A program made the position numbers and the translations under genes. Positions 34,114 to 43,009 of a stretch of DNA of 46,663 nt are shown in pieces (position 1 is the stretch's first letter; each line of letters opens with the position of its first letter). The notes under the pieces were generated by a model, which did no database searches, had not been told where the DNA came from, and was given only the letters and a program-made list of their open reading frames with translations. Source of the stretch: an uncultured Roseburia sp. (lineage in GTDB: Bacteria; Bacillota; Clostridia; Lachnospirales; Lachnospiraceae); contig CANQUZ010000002.1 in NCBI GenBank assembly GCA_947627165.1, forward strand, positions 1 through 46,663, given 5' to 3'.

Positions 34114-35192
34114 AAACTGCATTTGTGAACGCTTTTCCAAATCCTAAAATTGCAGGTGAAAAAGACTGGGTAAAAAAATTAGAGTACTTAGGGGATAATA
34201 CCGGCAATTACGTGTATGTAGAAGAATTAAGAAAACAGATTAATTATGATATTGAGGCATGGCTGGGAGAGCCGGGATTTAAAACAGGTGAATATGATGC
34301 GGGAATCATACCGGTCTCTACTATTTTAAAAGGGGGTGTGGACTGTGCAGAGGTCTGGGCACCTTTAATTAAGGATATTGTGATGCCGATAACATTAGCG
34401 GGAGTGTGTACGCAGTCCTCCGGAGAAAGGCGCACGCCAAAAGAAGTGGCAGAAGTTATTCCAAAGGAACAGATAAAAGCGTTTCAGGAAATTGCAGAGC
34501 AGGCGCATTCGATTGGAATAAGGGGAGCGTTTACGGCGGAGGTGTGTGAGCTGCTGGGCGTGCATAATTATAGAATTATTGGCTGTCCATCTTATTATCA
34601 GTGGTACGATGGAGAGGCTAGGGAGTATCCTACGCCTGAATTGAAAAAGGTAACTTTTACTTTGCAGGCGAGACGAAGCATTAGTGGAAAAGTATATGAC
34701 TTTGGCAGAAGTGTGAATGGCGAGTGGATTTTACAGGAGAGAATCGATGGACCAGAACTAATTTTTGAAAAACGGATGCCAAGTGAAACTTATATTTCTA
34801 ATATGCTAAAAGGAAGCACGGCAAGTAAAGAGGATGTTATGAAATTTGCTGGAAATATGCATATGTTTTTTTCAGTGGAGGAATGGAAATCGTTTTTAAG
34901 GAGTGGTCAGTTTACATTTTCTTTCGGTATGAGATTCCATGGCAATATGATGGCTCATTTGACGGGAATCCCTACACTGTGGATTGCACATGACAGCAGA
35001 ACGAGAGAACTGGTAGAGACCTTGAAATTGCCCCATATATCAGTGGAGGAGTTTAAGACTCTCCATCATGTAGAAGAGCTATTGGAAAAATGCGATTATA
35101 GCGAGATGTATAAGAACTATGGGCACTTGTGCAGAAATTATGTGGAATATTTGGAAGAAAATAACATAAAACACAATTTCCATATTCATTGA
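34110..35192 (+). CDS. Polysaccharide pyruvyl transferase family protein
   Basis: A 360-aa protein of the CsaB/pyruvyl-transferase family. Family members transfer pyruvate from phosphoenolpyruvate to a sugar as a ketal, giving an acidic modification that S-layer or capsule-binding proteins can recognise. The diagnostic C-terminal block is FGMRFHGNMMAHLTGIPTLW; GIRGAFTAEVCELLGV matches the family's middle region. It starts within the stop of the upstream GT4 gene, so the two are co-translated. The pyruvylated sugar is unknown. Confidence 0.85.
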   Translation: MKTAFVNAFPNPKIAGEKDWVKKLEYLGDNTGNYVYVEELRKQINYDIEAWLGEPGFKTGEYDAGIIPVSTILKGGVDCAEVWAPLIKDIVMPITLAGVCTQSSGERRTPKEVAEVIPKEQIKAFQEIAEQAHSIGIRGAFTAEVCELLGVHNYRIIGCPSYYQWYDGEAREYPTPELKKVTFTLQARRSISGKVYDFGRSVNGEWILQERIDGPELIFEKRMPSETYISNMLKGSTASKEDVMKFAGNMHMFFSVEEWKSFLRSGQFTFSFGMRFHGNMMAHLTGIPTLWIAHDSRTRELVETLKLPHISVEEFKTLHHVEELLEKCDYSEMYKNYGHLCRNYVEYLEENNIKHNFHIH

Positions 35193-35204
35193 GAGGTAGA
35201 GAAA

Positions 35205-36158
35205 GTGGAACGGCCGTTAGTTAGTGTAATTATGCCAGTATACAATGGAGAGAAATATATTCGTATAGCGTTGGAATCCATTTTAAAGCAGACTTATCAA
35301 AACTTAGAACTGCTTTTGATAGACGATTGTGGAGCAGATAGATCAATGGATATCGTCCATGAGTATGCCCAAAGGGATGAAAGGATTAGGATTTTTTACA
35401 ATGGGCAGAATAGAGGGATAGCATATTCCAGGAATGTAGGTCTGGATAATGCAAAAGGGGCGTACATTGCTATTATGGATGATGATGATTATGCATTTGA
35501 TTATCGTCTGGAAAAACAAGTGCGTTTTTTAGAAAACAATCCGACATACGACGTTGTGGGTGGAAAAGTACAACTGATAGATGAGGGTGGAGAAATAATT
35601 AAACAGGAAACGGCAGTATTGAAAGATTGTAATTATATTGAAACGATGTTTTTGTTTTTTAATATTTTCCATAACAGTGAGGTCATGTTTCGAAGGGAAC
35701 TGATGGAAAGAGCGGAATTGCGATATGAGGATCACCTGTTGGGAATGGAGGATTTCAAATTCTGGGTTAAGGCGTCTAAATATGGTAAAATGACAAATCT
35801 TGAGGATTTGCTTTTGCAGCATAGAATGACGGGAAGCAACGAGACGACTAGAGTAAAAAAAGAGCAGCTTGATATGAGAAGAGAAGTATTTGCACGGATA
35901 CAGAGATATTCCCTTGAGCAGAGCGGTTTCATTTTGACGGAGCAGCAGTTTCGGCTTCTAAGGAAGGTGATGCAGGAAGATGGAAGCGGTTCTGCGGAGA
36001 GTCGGGAAGAATTTTATCTGTTGTATGAGACGCTGCGTGGGATGATTCTCCAAGCGCGAGAGCGGAATATGAATATTACAGAGGCGATGGAATACTGGTT
36101 CAGGGATATTTTTGCGGCAAAGGTTTCATTGATCAGCAGAGAGAATATGTGGGATTAA
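35205..36158 (+). CDS. Family 2 glycosyltransferase
   Basis: A 317-aa GT2 enzyme starting at GTG 35205 behind GAGAGG. Motifs are SVIMPVYNGEKYIRIALES, LLIDDCGADRSMDIV and AIMDDDDYAFDYRLEKQ, giving the DDD metal site. There are no transmembrane segments. It is the last gene of the plus-strand cluster and meets the minus-strand operon at a shared hairpin terminator. Confidence 0.88.
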   Translation: MERPLVSVIMPVYNGEKYIRIALESILKQTYQNLELLLIDDCGADRSMDIVHEYAQRDERIRIFYNGQNRGIAYSRNVGLDNAKGAYIAIMDDDDYAFDYRLEKQVRFLENNPTYDVVGGKVQLIDEGGEIIKQETAVLKDCNYIETMFLFFNIFHNSEVMFRRELMERAELRYEDHLLGMEDFKFWVKASKYGKMTNLEDLLLQHRMTGSNETTRVKKEQLDMRREVFARIQRYSLEQSGFILTEQQFRLLRKVMQEDGSGSAESREEFYLLYETLRGMILQARERNMNITEAMEYWFRDIFAAKVSLISRENMWD

Positions 36159-36190
36159 AAGGAAGCGCTATGGTAGAAAGCGCTTCCTTT
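36158..36190. terminator. Bidirectional intrinsic terminator between convergent operons
   Basis: AAAGGAAGCGCT pairs perfectly with AGCGCTTCCTTT around a 9-nt loop. A-rich and T-rich ends on both sides allow termination for the plus-strand GT2 gene and the minus-strand GtrA gene. Confidence 0.75.
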
Positions 36191-36196
36191 ACATAT

Positions 36197-36586
36197 TCAG
36201 AGACGAAAGACAAAATATTTTTGGAGAAGAAAATTTACAGTCATTGCACAAGCAGTTGCAATGACAAAGGATGGTATCTTATTTTGAGTCAGGCTGAATA
36301 CAATGTAGTTGATGAGTGTATTTGTTCCGATGTTGGCGGCAAAACTCAAGTAATACCGAAACAGATATCGGATGTTTGTCTTTTCGGTATTTCGGAAGGT
36401 CCAGCTTTTATTAAGGAAGTACGAAAATACAGAGGAAATAAGCATGGATATACATTTAGCCCAAAGTATATGCAGCTTTGTGGAAAAAATCATATAAAAA
36501 ATAAAATCAATCGTTGTTGAACATACGCCAATTATACAGAATCTTACAGTAGAAGCGTTTGTACAGTTTTTAAAAAAATTTTTCAT
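36197..36586 (-). CDS. GtrA family membrane protein
   Basis: A 129-aa protein with four transmembrane helices, beginning VRFCIIGVCSTTIDFIFYMIF, then LNKSWTF and LLQKYFVFR, all typical of GtrA. GtrA is thought to flip undecaprenyl-phosphate-linked glucose (or another sugar) to the outer membrane face. It follows the GtrII-like gene by 19 bp, with GGAG before the start. It is the last gene of the minus-strand operon. An open frame on the plus strand over it is a shadow. Confidence 0.9.
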   Translation of the reverse strand: MKNFFKNCTNASTVRFCIIGVCSTTIDFIFYMIFSTKLHILWAKCISMLISSVFSYFLNKSWTFRNTEKTNIRYLFRYYLSFAANIGTNTLINYIVFSLTQNKIPSFVIATACAMTVNFLLQKYFVFRL

Positions 36587-36605
36587 GACTATACTCCGGG
36601 ATGAT

Positions 36606-38684
36606 TTATGATTGTTTTAAATCTATCAGAATATTACTCCCATCACTATATACATCAAACCACATAGTAGTTTGCGCTAAGGGCAGATTTTTTTGACGTA
36701 AATCATAGTTCTCATCAAAGCTTTGGGAAGCCCAGATGACAGAGTAGTTTTCTGGTAAACCATAGTATTGGTAAAGGCTGTATTCGGACCACACCCATCC
36801 GCCGCTAAGTGTACGTGGGACAAGTTTGTTCAAAAGAATATGTGAGGATGTCTTATTTTTAATGGAAGGAGCTTCTCCAATATCACCAATGATTTGTAAT
36901 TGGTACTGCTGGTCTGGCTGATATCTTTCATTTAAATAGCTGAATACAGCTTGCATTCTCATATTTGTATATTCTTGCTGCAAATAAAGACAGTTCCCAT
37001 ATGCAAATGAAAATGTAAAAAATCCCCATGCTAAAGCTAAACAGGATAGCCTGCTCATGCAAAAGCCTTTTGCTGTAATAAAGATGCATAGAAGACTCAC
37101 AGCGATACAAAACCCGTACATGGAACGAGGAAGATATACGCATTCCTGAAGAACAGGATAAATTCCAAAGCAAAGACTTCCCATAAGCATAATAGTTGTA
37201 ATTGCCATTACAAAAGATGCCTTAATATTTCTTTTGGAATTTAATGAATAGACTATAATGAACAGCACAATAATTATAAAAATAATGATAAGCCATGATT
37301 TAGAGAAATCTTTATAAATTGTGCTGTAAAAGTTTAGTAAATTCCGAAAGAATCCTGGAATAAGATCCCGGACAGGCAGCATATTGCTAGAAACATGGGT
37401 TTGAACGGGCCGCATAATAAAAATTTTGAAAAATGCAAGACCTATTCCATATCCTAAAACGGAGGTGTATACGAGTTTCCATGTTTTTTTTAAATTTTCA
37501 CCGCTGTTCCATTCCATTGATGCCAATAAAACAATAACGATAGGAAACACTGCGGTAGCTGACTGGTAAGTAATGCACATAAGTGCGGTGCAGCATGCGG
37601 TGAGAATAAGGTAAATCAAATTTCTTTTCTTATATAAAAGTAATGGGATGATACATAATAAAATTGAAACACCATGTATGATGCTTTCAATTTTATAACT
37701 GATGTTTTCCATAAAATATGGTGAAACAGCAAAAGGAAGAGCTGCCACTATCATCCAGTTAGAAGTTAATTTTTCCGGAGCAATCGCCCATATGATAATT
37801 GTGACCGCAACTGCCATCAAAAACATGGTCATAATCTGTGGAAGGGGGGAGGTATCACTTACGATATTGCTTGCGCTCATTAACTTGCAGACTGCTTTTG
37901 AGAAAAATCTGTTATAACCATCCCAATCGTTTACTCCTCCACTATAATTTCGTCCGAGGTCGTCTATATAGAGAAAATTTGCCCGGATAATTGCAGTAAT
38001 GGATAATATATAAAAAAAGCTGCACTTTAAAACAAAAAATAGTCCTTTTTTCAGAGATTCATTATTTTTGGAATGTTCTATAAAATAAAAATAATGGCGA
38101 AGAATAGCCTCTGATTTTTCGTGGAACAGGCTTGTTTTATGCAGGGTGAGAATTAGGTAAATAAGCGATAGAAGCACGGTAAGACACAGAGACTCACAGA
38201 AAGTGCTGAATAAGATGCGTGCCTTGTCTCCGTTGACGATAACATCGCCGATTACCATAGACACATTTGGTTTTTCTGCCAAATCCAGACGCAAAAAAAC
38301 TTTGGGATCCAGGCAAAGTCCCGGAAAAAAGACAGTATTCTTTCCGTTGGATAATGTAAGATGTGTCCTATCCCAGTTATTTCCAACCGCAATAATTTCA
38401 GCTGAGATATCGTCCGAATTTATTTCATGAATGTCAATCTCTACTGTTTTTAGATAGATTTTTTTATCAAAAGATAATGTAATAAACGGATCTGCAGAAG
38501 TTGATGTGATTGCTTCGCCGTTTTTTGAGAAATCTTTTAAATTTTTATCTGAAAGGATGTTTTCTACGGAGAAGGAAGTCTGTTGGTACATAGAAAAATT
38601 CAATAGTAAAAACCCCCCTGTGCATATCAGGAAGATGAGGGCTATTGTCAGTATGATTTTTTTGATGTTCAACTTATGATTCAT
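36606..38684 (-). CDS. GtrII-type membrane glucosyltransferase
   Basis: A 692-aa membrane protein with about 11 hydrophobic segments, resembling the serotype-converting glucosyltransferase family (Glucos_trans_II). NYSGGVNDWDGYNRFFS in an early external loop is the recognisable block; its acidic residues fit a GT-C active site. A first extracytoplasmic domain (about residues 35-160) and a C-terminal soluble tail flank the core. The ATG at 38684 (AAGGA upstream) is preferred over the track's TTG at 38711. It would use a polyprenyl-phosphate sugar delivered by GtrA to decorate a polymer outside the membrane. Confidence 0.8.
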   Translation of the reverse strand: MNHKLNIKKIILTIALIFLICTGGFLLLNFSMYQQTSFSVENILSDKNLKDFSKNGEAITSTSADPFITLSFDKKIYLKTVEIDIHEINSDDISAEIIAVGNNWDRTHLTLSNGKNTVFFPGLCLDPKVFLRLDLAEKPNVSMVIGDVIVNGDKARILFSTFCESLCLTVLLSLIYLILTLHKTSLFHEKSEAILRHYFYFIEHSKNNESLKKGLFFVLKCSFFYILSITAIIRANFLYIDDLGRNYSGGVNDWDGYNRFFSKAVCKLMSASNIVSDTSPLPQIMTMFLMAVAVTIIIWAIAPEKLTSNWMIVAALPFAVSPYFMENISYKIESIIHGVSILLCIIPLLLYKKRNLIYLILTACCTALMCITYQSATAVFPIVIVLLASMEWNSGENLKKTWKLVYTSVLGYGIGLAFFKIFIMRPVQTHVSSNMLPVRDLIPGFFRNLLNFYSTIYKDFSKSWLIIIFIIIVLFIIVYSLNSKRNIKASFVMAITTIMLMGSLCFGIYPVLQECVYLPRSMYGFCIAVSLLCIFITAKGFCMSRLSCLALAWGFFTFSFAYGNCLYLQQEYTNMRMQAVFSYLNERYQPDQQYQLQIIGDIGEAPSIKNKTSSHILLNKLVPRTLSGGWVWSEYSLYQYYGLPENYSVIWASQSFDENYDLRQKNLPLAQTTMWFDVYSDGSNILIDLKQS

Positions 38685-38723
38685 GGCGTGATATTTCCTT
38701 TTCAAGAACAATTTTTCTGCAGC

Positions 38724-39452
38724 TTATTGATTTCTTATAAATTCCTCTAGTTCTTCCGGTGTTCCAAGGACATGAACTTTTTGTGCTTCCACCATACTGA
38801 TGGTTATTTTCATTCCTTTTTGAATCATAAAATTATATAGCGGAGCGATATATTTTTCTTTCAGACCGGAAGCTTTGTTTTGAAGATAAAATTCTTTATA
38901 AATATTTTCGTACAATTCACCTGAGGCAAAATAATATGCTCCCAGAGTACAATTATCTGAGATACGCTCTTTTTCCTTTACCTCTATGACATTTCCGTTT
39001 TCATCTAGCCTTGCAAAACTCCAGTGAGTTCCTTCGGCATGGAAACAGGGTATATGGCCATCGCCGCGTAAATCCTGATATAGCATGGAATAGGGTTCAA
39101 CATAGGTATCTATATTATAGATAAGGACGGGCAGAGATTTGTCGCAGAGTTCTAAAGCCATCCATGCTGTGGTAGCCTGGCCGTCTGTTAATTTATCAAG
39201 TTCCAGTAATTCTATATGTTCAATTCCATATTTTTTGCAGTTGTCTTTTATAAAGGATTCGGCACAATCCTCTTTTTTTACCGCAAACACATATTTTTCT
39301 GCATGGTCATTGTAATCAAGGAGACTTTCTAATGACCATTCAAAAAGAGTTTTTCCTTTTGCCTCAATCTGATATTTCGGAACTTTATATCCTGCTTTTT
39401 GAAAGCGTGAACCGAGACCTCCCATTGTGATAATAATGTTAAGGTTTTTCAT
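38724..39452 (-). CDS. Sugar/alcohol-phosphate nucleotidyltransferase
   Basis: A 242-aa NTP-transferase-fold protein. MGGLGSRFQKAGYKVPKYQIE is the nucleotide-binding GGxGSR...P-K signature, and VLIYNIDTYVEP carries the metal-binding Asp. Related small nucleotidyltransferases in capsule loci activate phosphorylated sugars, polyols or acids with CTP or UTP. Its start overlaps the upstream HAD gene by 4 bp. With the kinase-like and HAD genes it looks like a three-step activation unit. Confidence 0.78.
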   Translation of the reverse strand: MKNLNIIITMGGLGSRFQKAGYKVPKYQIEAKGKTLFEWSLESLLDYNDHAEKYVFAVKKEDCAESFIKDNCKKYGIEHIELLELDKLTDGQATTAWMALELCDKSLPVLIYNIDTYVEPYSMLYQDLRGDGHIPCFHAEGTHWSFARLDENGNVIEVKEKERISDNCTLGAYYFASGELYENIYKEFYLQNKASGLKEKYIAPLYNFMIQKGMKITISMVEAQKVHVLGTPEELEEFIRNQ

Positions 39453-39850
39453 GATTTTCCTCCTATTCTGCTCTCTTCACAAAGAGAGTTTAATTCTTCT
39501 ATTGATTTTGTAAGAAATTCATCCGGTCGGACAGTGCGATCATCTACATAAAAACCATTGTGGCCCGGCCAGGGCTTTCCGAAAAGAATCTCATCATATG
39601 GAATATTCCATTTTTTCAGCCAATCAGATAGGATAGGCGCAGTATTTTTATTAATCAGACCCATATTCCCGTGGTAAGAGTTCATATTTCTTGAGGTAAA
39701 TAAAATAATTCTGGCTCCATTATCATGATAGTAACGAATTTTTTCTACAATTTCTTTGTAGGGAACGAGGTCTTCATAGTTTTCGTTTTTTCCTTTGATA
39801 GGACAGATAGTTCCATCAATATCAAATATAAAATTGTATCCGCTATACAT
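39449..39850 (-). CDS. HAD-family phosphatase of capsule type
   Basis: A small 133-aa HAD protein with no cap domain. FDIDGTICP is the nucleophile motif I (DxDGT), LFTSRN is motif II and GFYVDDRTVRPDEF is motif IV. Such minimal HADs are frequent in capsule clusters, usually beside a nucleotidyltransferase. It overlaps both neighbours (8 bp upstream, 4 bp downstream), so the three are probably co-translated. The substrate is likely a phosphorylated precursor of the activated building block. Confidence 0.82.
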   Translation of the reverse strand: MYSGYNFIFDIDGTICPIKGKNENYEDLVPYKEIVEKIRYYHDNGARIILFTSRNMNSYHGNMGLINKNTAPILSDWLKKWNIPYDEILFGKPWPGHNGFYVDDRTVRPDEFLTKSIEELNSLCEESRIGGKS

Positions 39851-41297
39851 TTTTCTCTATTTCCTCCAATATTTCTATTGCATTTAATATAAAGCCGCAT
39901 ACTTTTTGAGGATAATCAATATGCAGAGGCAGCATGGACAAAAAGAGGGAAACTTCATAGATGCGTACTGTCCAGTAATCAAAACCGTGTTCCTCCAGTT
40001 TCTGGCGGAAGATTTTTTTATATGGTTCTGCATTAAAGGGGATTTTAAGCATACACAAAAGTTTGTCATTAATCTGAATTTCAAACATGGCGTTATTGAA
40101 AAAATCATATCGTCCACAGACAGAATGACTCAACTTTGCAAGGTCATAATAGGGATTGGTCCATAGCTCTTCTTCTTTGAGGGCCCCTTTTGGGTCTATG
40201 AGTTTTAAAGTCTTTGTCGCCCGATTATACATTGTATTTGCAAAACAAGGATCGCCGTGACCTATCACTTCTATCTCCTCATATTTAGCTGTACATTCAA
40301 TTTTTTCTTTTAAACTTAAATACCAGTCAAAAAGTTCCTCAAGGGATTGGACACTGCCATAGCATTCCAGTATTTTTTTGATTTTAGGGTATTCTTGTGT
40401 CTTTTTTAATTCTTCAATCCTATCCCTGACTTTATCTTCATAAAGATTTTTTGAACAGGAAGCATACTTATCCGGAGTTATTTTTCGTGATGCCCTGCAT
40501 GAAAAAAACGCAAAATAAAGATCCATCAGCTGTGAAAATTCCTCTTGATCGAAGGAGTTGTGTATCCACTTAATCGCAACGTCTGTCATATGGAGACGTT
40601 CCATTGCATAACTGGCAAATTCCCCGTCGTCACGGTAATCAAAGGGCATAACAAACCAATGTTTCATATAATCAGGCAGCAGATGATAAAACGTATATTC
40701 ACGCAAAATTTTTTCTTTGTTTTTGGAACTTTTTCGCAAAACGTAATCTGAACCTTTAATGGAATTAAAATATCTGGCGTCAAAGCCGCCTGTCACACAT
40801 TGAATAAATGCACCAATTTCTCCAATATAGCCGATACCATGAATTGTCATGATTGGAAATTTCCTGTTTTCCACAGTCTGTTTCAGGCTGCGTAATTTTA
40901 AATATTCCGAAAGGAAATCACGGTAATTTGCAGCATTTGGAAACATAAGCGCAACAATATTTTTTGTATCTGATACAATCTGAAGATTTTCTTCAATATA
41001 GGGAAGTTTTTTATAGGCAAAAGCAGCCTCTGTTTCATTTAATATAATATGATCTGCACAGCAGTGCAGGACATGGATTGGTTCTCTGATGGATGTTAAT
41101 TCGTCAATCAAATGATCAATGTCGTAAAAAGAATTAATAGAGACGATTTCATCGTCTGGGAAAAAATGTATTTTTTCCATATATGTTTCTTTTAATGTAC
41201 GGCGGCGTACAACAACATCCCCATATCCTCTTTGGCCGATAACTTCTTTGATCAGTTCGTTGGTGGGAATCGTATTGTCATATACAATCAGATTCAT
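39843..41297 (-). CDS. APH-like kinase/phosphotransferase of capsule type
   Basis: A 484-aa protein. The C-terminal half has an aminoglycoside-phosphotransferase/choline-kinase-like active site: GHGDPCFANTMY (HGDxxxxN catalytic loop) and KLIDPKG (metal-binding Asp). The N-terminal ~250 residues contain a Rossmann-like region (THGIGYIGEIGAFIQ) and no motif I can name. It probably phosphorylates a hydroxylated small molecule that the HAD and nucleotidyltransferase then process. Start overlaps the flippase-like gene stop by 4 bp. Confidence 0.75.
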   Translation of the reverse strand: MNLIVYDNTIPTNELIKEVIGQRGYGDVVVRRRTLKETYMEKIHFFPDDEIVSINSFYDIDHLIDELTSIREPIHVLHCCADHIILNETEAAFAYKKLPYIEENLQIVSDTKNIVALMFPNAANYRDFLSEYLKLRSLKQTVENRKFPIMTIHGIGYIGEIGAFIQCVTGGFDARYFNSIKGSDYVLRKSSKNKEKILREYTFYHLLPDYMKHWFVMPFDYRDDGEFASYAMERLHMTDVAIKWIHNSFDQEEFSQLMDLYFAFFSCRASRKITPDKYASCSKNLYEDKVRDRIEELKKTQEYPKIKKILECYGSVQSLEELFDWYLSLKEKIECTAKYEEIEVIGHGDPCFANTMYNRATKTLKLIDPKGALKEEELWTNPYYDLAKLSHSVCGRYDFFNNAMFEIQINDKLLCMLKIPFNAEPYKKIFRQKLEEHGFDYWTVRIYEVSLFLSMLPLHIDYPQKVCGFILNAIEILEEIEKNV

Positions 41298-42118
41298 TTT
41301 CCTGCTCTCCTTTTATTCAACAAAAAAATATAGGTAATCATATAAATACATAAACTAAATATTACATAAAGAGCATTGAAATGATTTCCAGTGCCATGAA
41401 ACAGACTTTCAATATAGTTTCCAATGCTGTCCAAGTCAAAATCATTTATGACTAACAGGCCTCCAATTTCACAGCACCAGGCAAGTAATGAAAGGATAAG
41501 TGTAATTAGGAATTTTCCTTTAATAATTTTGTTTATCTGCATGACTCCTCTATTTATATAGGAGAGCCACATTAAAAGATTAAGCGTCAGGGAAGAATTG
41601 CGGTTAAAAACCAACATATGATTCCAAACTTTATAAAGCTGTGCAAAAATCAACCATAAAAAAATAAGCAATATTAAAAAAAACAGGAAAATTACCCAGA
41701 TATGATTCAAAGTAATATTCCAAATAAAATAGAGTCCTGCAGTCAGTGAAACGAGTGCAAGAGTATCTATAAAACGGTCATAGAGCACGATAATATATCC
41801 ATCAAAATAATTTGCTGATAATTTGCCTAGCCGATATCCTCTATATAATTCTCCCAATTTAAATGGAATAACATTATTTACCGCCGAGGTAATGCAGTAT
41901 TCTTTTAATAATCGTTTGCCGCGTATGCTGTTTTGCTCAAAGCAAATCAAATATAGCCGTATAGCCTTTAGGGTGTTCACAACCAAGGCAATGGTAAATG
42001 TAAAAAAATACATTTGGATAGAATACATACTCAGATAAGATTCCATGAATACTTCAAATATATATTTACCAAATAAAATGGCAGTTAAGACAATGACTAA
42101 AATATCAATGATCACCAT
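41294..42118 (-). CDS. Flippase-like (LPG synthase TM domain, UPF0104) membrane protein
   Basis: A 274-aa protein with about seven transmembrane helices. The family hallmark is the polar NNVIPFKLGELYRGYRLGKL followed by YDRFIDTLAL. This family includes the lipid-translocating domain of MprF and many stand-alone proteins near glycosyltransferases, proposed to flip lipid-linked intermediates. It lies 5 bp downstream of the GT2 gene. Whether it moves a polyprenyl-linked sugar here is inference. Confidence 0.85.
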   Translation of the reverse strand: MVIIDILVIVLTAILFGKYIFEVFMESYLSMYSIQMYFFTFTIALVVNTLKAIRLYLICFEQNSIRGKRLLKEYCITSAVNNVIPFKLGELYRGYRLGKLSANYFDGYIIVLYDRFIDTLALVSLTAGLYFIWNITLNHIWVIFLFFLILLIFLWLIFAQLYKVWNHMLVFNRNSSLTLNLLMWLSYINRGVMQINKIIKGKFLITLILSLLAWCCEIGGLLVINDFDLDSIGNYIESLFHGTGNHFNALYVIFSLCIYMITYIFLLNKRRAGK

Positions 42119-42123
42119 GGTTT

Positions 42124-42849
42124 TTATTTACCTTTATGCTTTTTTATGGACCTCTTCATTTCTTTGCTATCCTGTAAGGTTCTTTTTATCAGTTTGATCC
42201 TTGCTTTCATCCCAGTATTCCAGGTCGATGTTCCTTCTTGGCGTCTTTTTTGAATTGCAGGAAAACGAATTATTTGATAGTTATTAATTTTTGCCAGATA
42301 ATAAAAATATAGGTCTAAAGAAAATCCATAGGGTGGATTTTCTGCTTTTGATAGCAGATTTTTATGCATCATGGTTGGCTGGGCATTTATGTCCCATAGT
42401 CCGGTGTGTAGATACAATGTTTCAAGACAACTCATTCCTAAGGTAAAAAAACGGTCTGAAAGAGGCCGTTTTTTTCTTAAACCCTTGATGAATAATTTGG
42501 TTCCATACTGATTTTTCTGTAAATGTTGGGCGATTGTCACAAAATAGCCCGGATTAAATTGCAAATCCGCATGTATCCAACCTATATACTCACCTTTGCA
42601 AGCTTTCATCCCTTGCAGTAAGCCGTAGCCATAACCCTTATTAACTGCCACAACTACTTTTTGAATAAAATCAAATTTTTGAATGCATTTATCTATTTCA
42701 GATTCCGTATGATCACAGGAACCATTATTGACCAATATTAGTTCAAAACCGTCTGGAGAAAGCTTCGCATTCACTTTGACAAAATGCGATACCAGATTTT
42801 GGATATTTTTTTCTTCGTTATAGCAAGGCACAACAACTGAATATCTCAT
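42124..42849 (-). CDS. GT2 glycosyltransferase, DPM1-like (soluble)
   Basis: A 241-aa GT2 enzyme, ATG 42849 with AAAGGGA upstream (the track starts at a TTG). VVPCYNEEKNIQNLV, LILVNNGSCDHTESEI and WIHADLQFNPG (DxD-like) place it with polyprenyl-phosphate sugar synthases, without the C-terminal helices. As first gene of the minus-strand operon it is immediately left of the invertible element. It could supply the lipid-linked sugar used by the GtrII-like enzyme via GtrA. Confidence 0.87.
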   Translation of the reverse strand: MRYSVVVPCYNEEKNIQNLVSHFVKVNAKLSPDGFELILVNNGSCDHTESEIDKCIQKFDFIQKVVVAVNKGYGYGLLQGMKACKGEYIGWIHADLQFNPGYFVTIAQHLQKNQYGTKLFIKGLRKKRPLSDRFFTLGMSCLETLYLHTGLWDINAQPTMMHKNLLSKAENPPYGFSLDLYFYYLAKINNYQIIRFPAIQKRRQEGTSTWNTGMKARIKLIKRTLQDSKEMKRSIKKHKGK

Positions 42850-42914
42850 ACAAAAAATCCCTTTCTGCTGCAAAATTTTGAAATTGCAAAAGCCTTTTTT
42901 GGAAAATGTAAATG

Positions 42915-42944
42915 ATTATTAGCAATTACCAAATGCATTGTAAA
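42915..42944 (-). promoter_or_regulatory. Candidate promoter for the minus-strand operon, abutting the left inverted repeat
   Basis: On the minus strand, TTTACA (42939-42944) and AATAAT (42915-42920) are 18 nt apart, with TGC just upstream of TAATAAT. The outermost base of the -35 is the first base of the inverted repeat, so the promoter stays intact in both orientations of the segment. Confidence 0.45.
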
Positions 42945-42946
42945 AT
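42919..42946 (+). promoter_or_regulatory. Possible recombinase promoter straddling the left inverted repeat
   Basis: TTAGCA at 42919-42924, a 16-nt spacer and TAAAAT at 42941-42946. The -10 spans the edge of the repeat, so inversion would swap half of it. It overlaps the opposing candidate promoter of the minus-strand operon. Confidence 0.4.
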
Positions 42947-42974
42947 AGATAACAATTTGGTAGAAAATGTTATC
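42944..42974 (+). repeat. Left 31-bp inverted repeat (recombination site) of the invertible element
   Basis: This 31-bp sequence recurs as a perfect reverse complement at 43691-43721. Internally it has the dyad of a tyrosine-recombinase core site: arms GATAACAATTT and AAAATGTTATC (9 of 11 complementary) around a short GGTAG centre. Confidence 0.92.
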
Positions 42975-43009
42975 AATAATGATATATTGAATTATGGAGG
43001 ATAAATAGA

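Noticed and set aside
36149-36520. 123-aa plus-strand ORF after the GT2 gene
   Set aside because: It runs through the bidirectional terminator and lies antisense to GtrA, which has clear family motifs and four helices.
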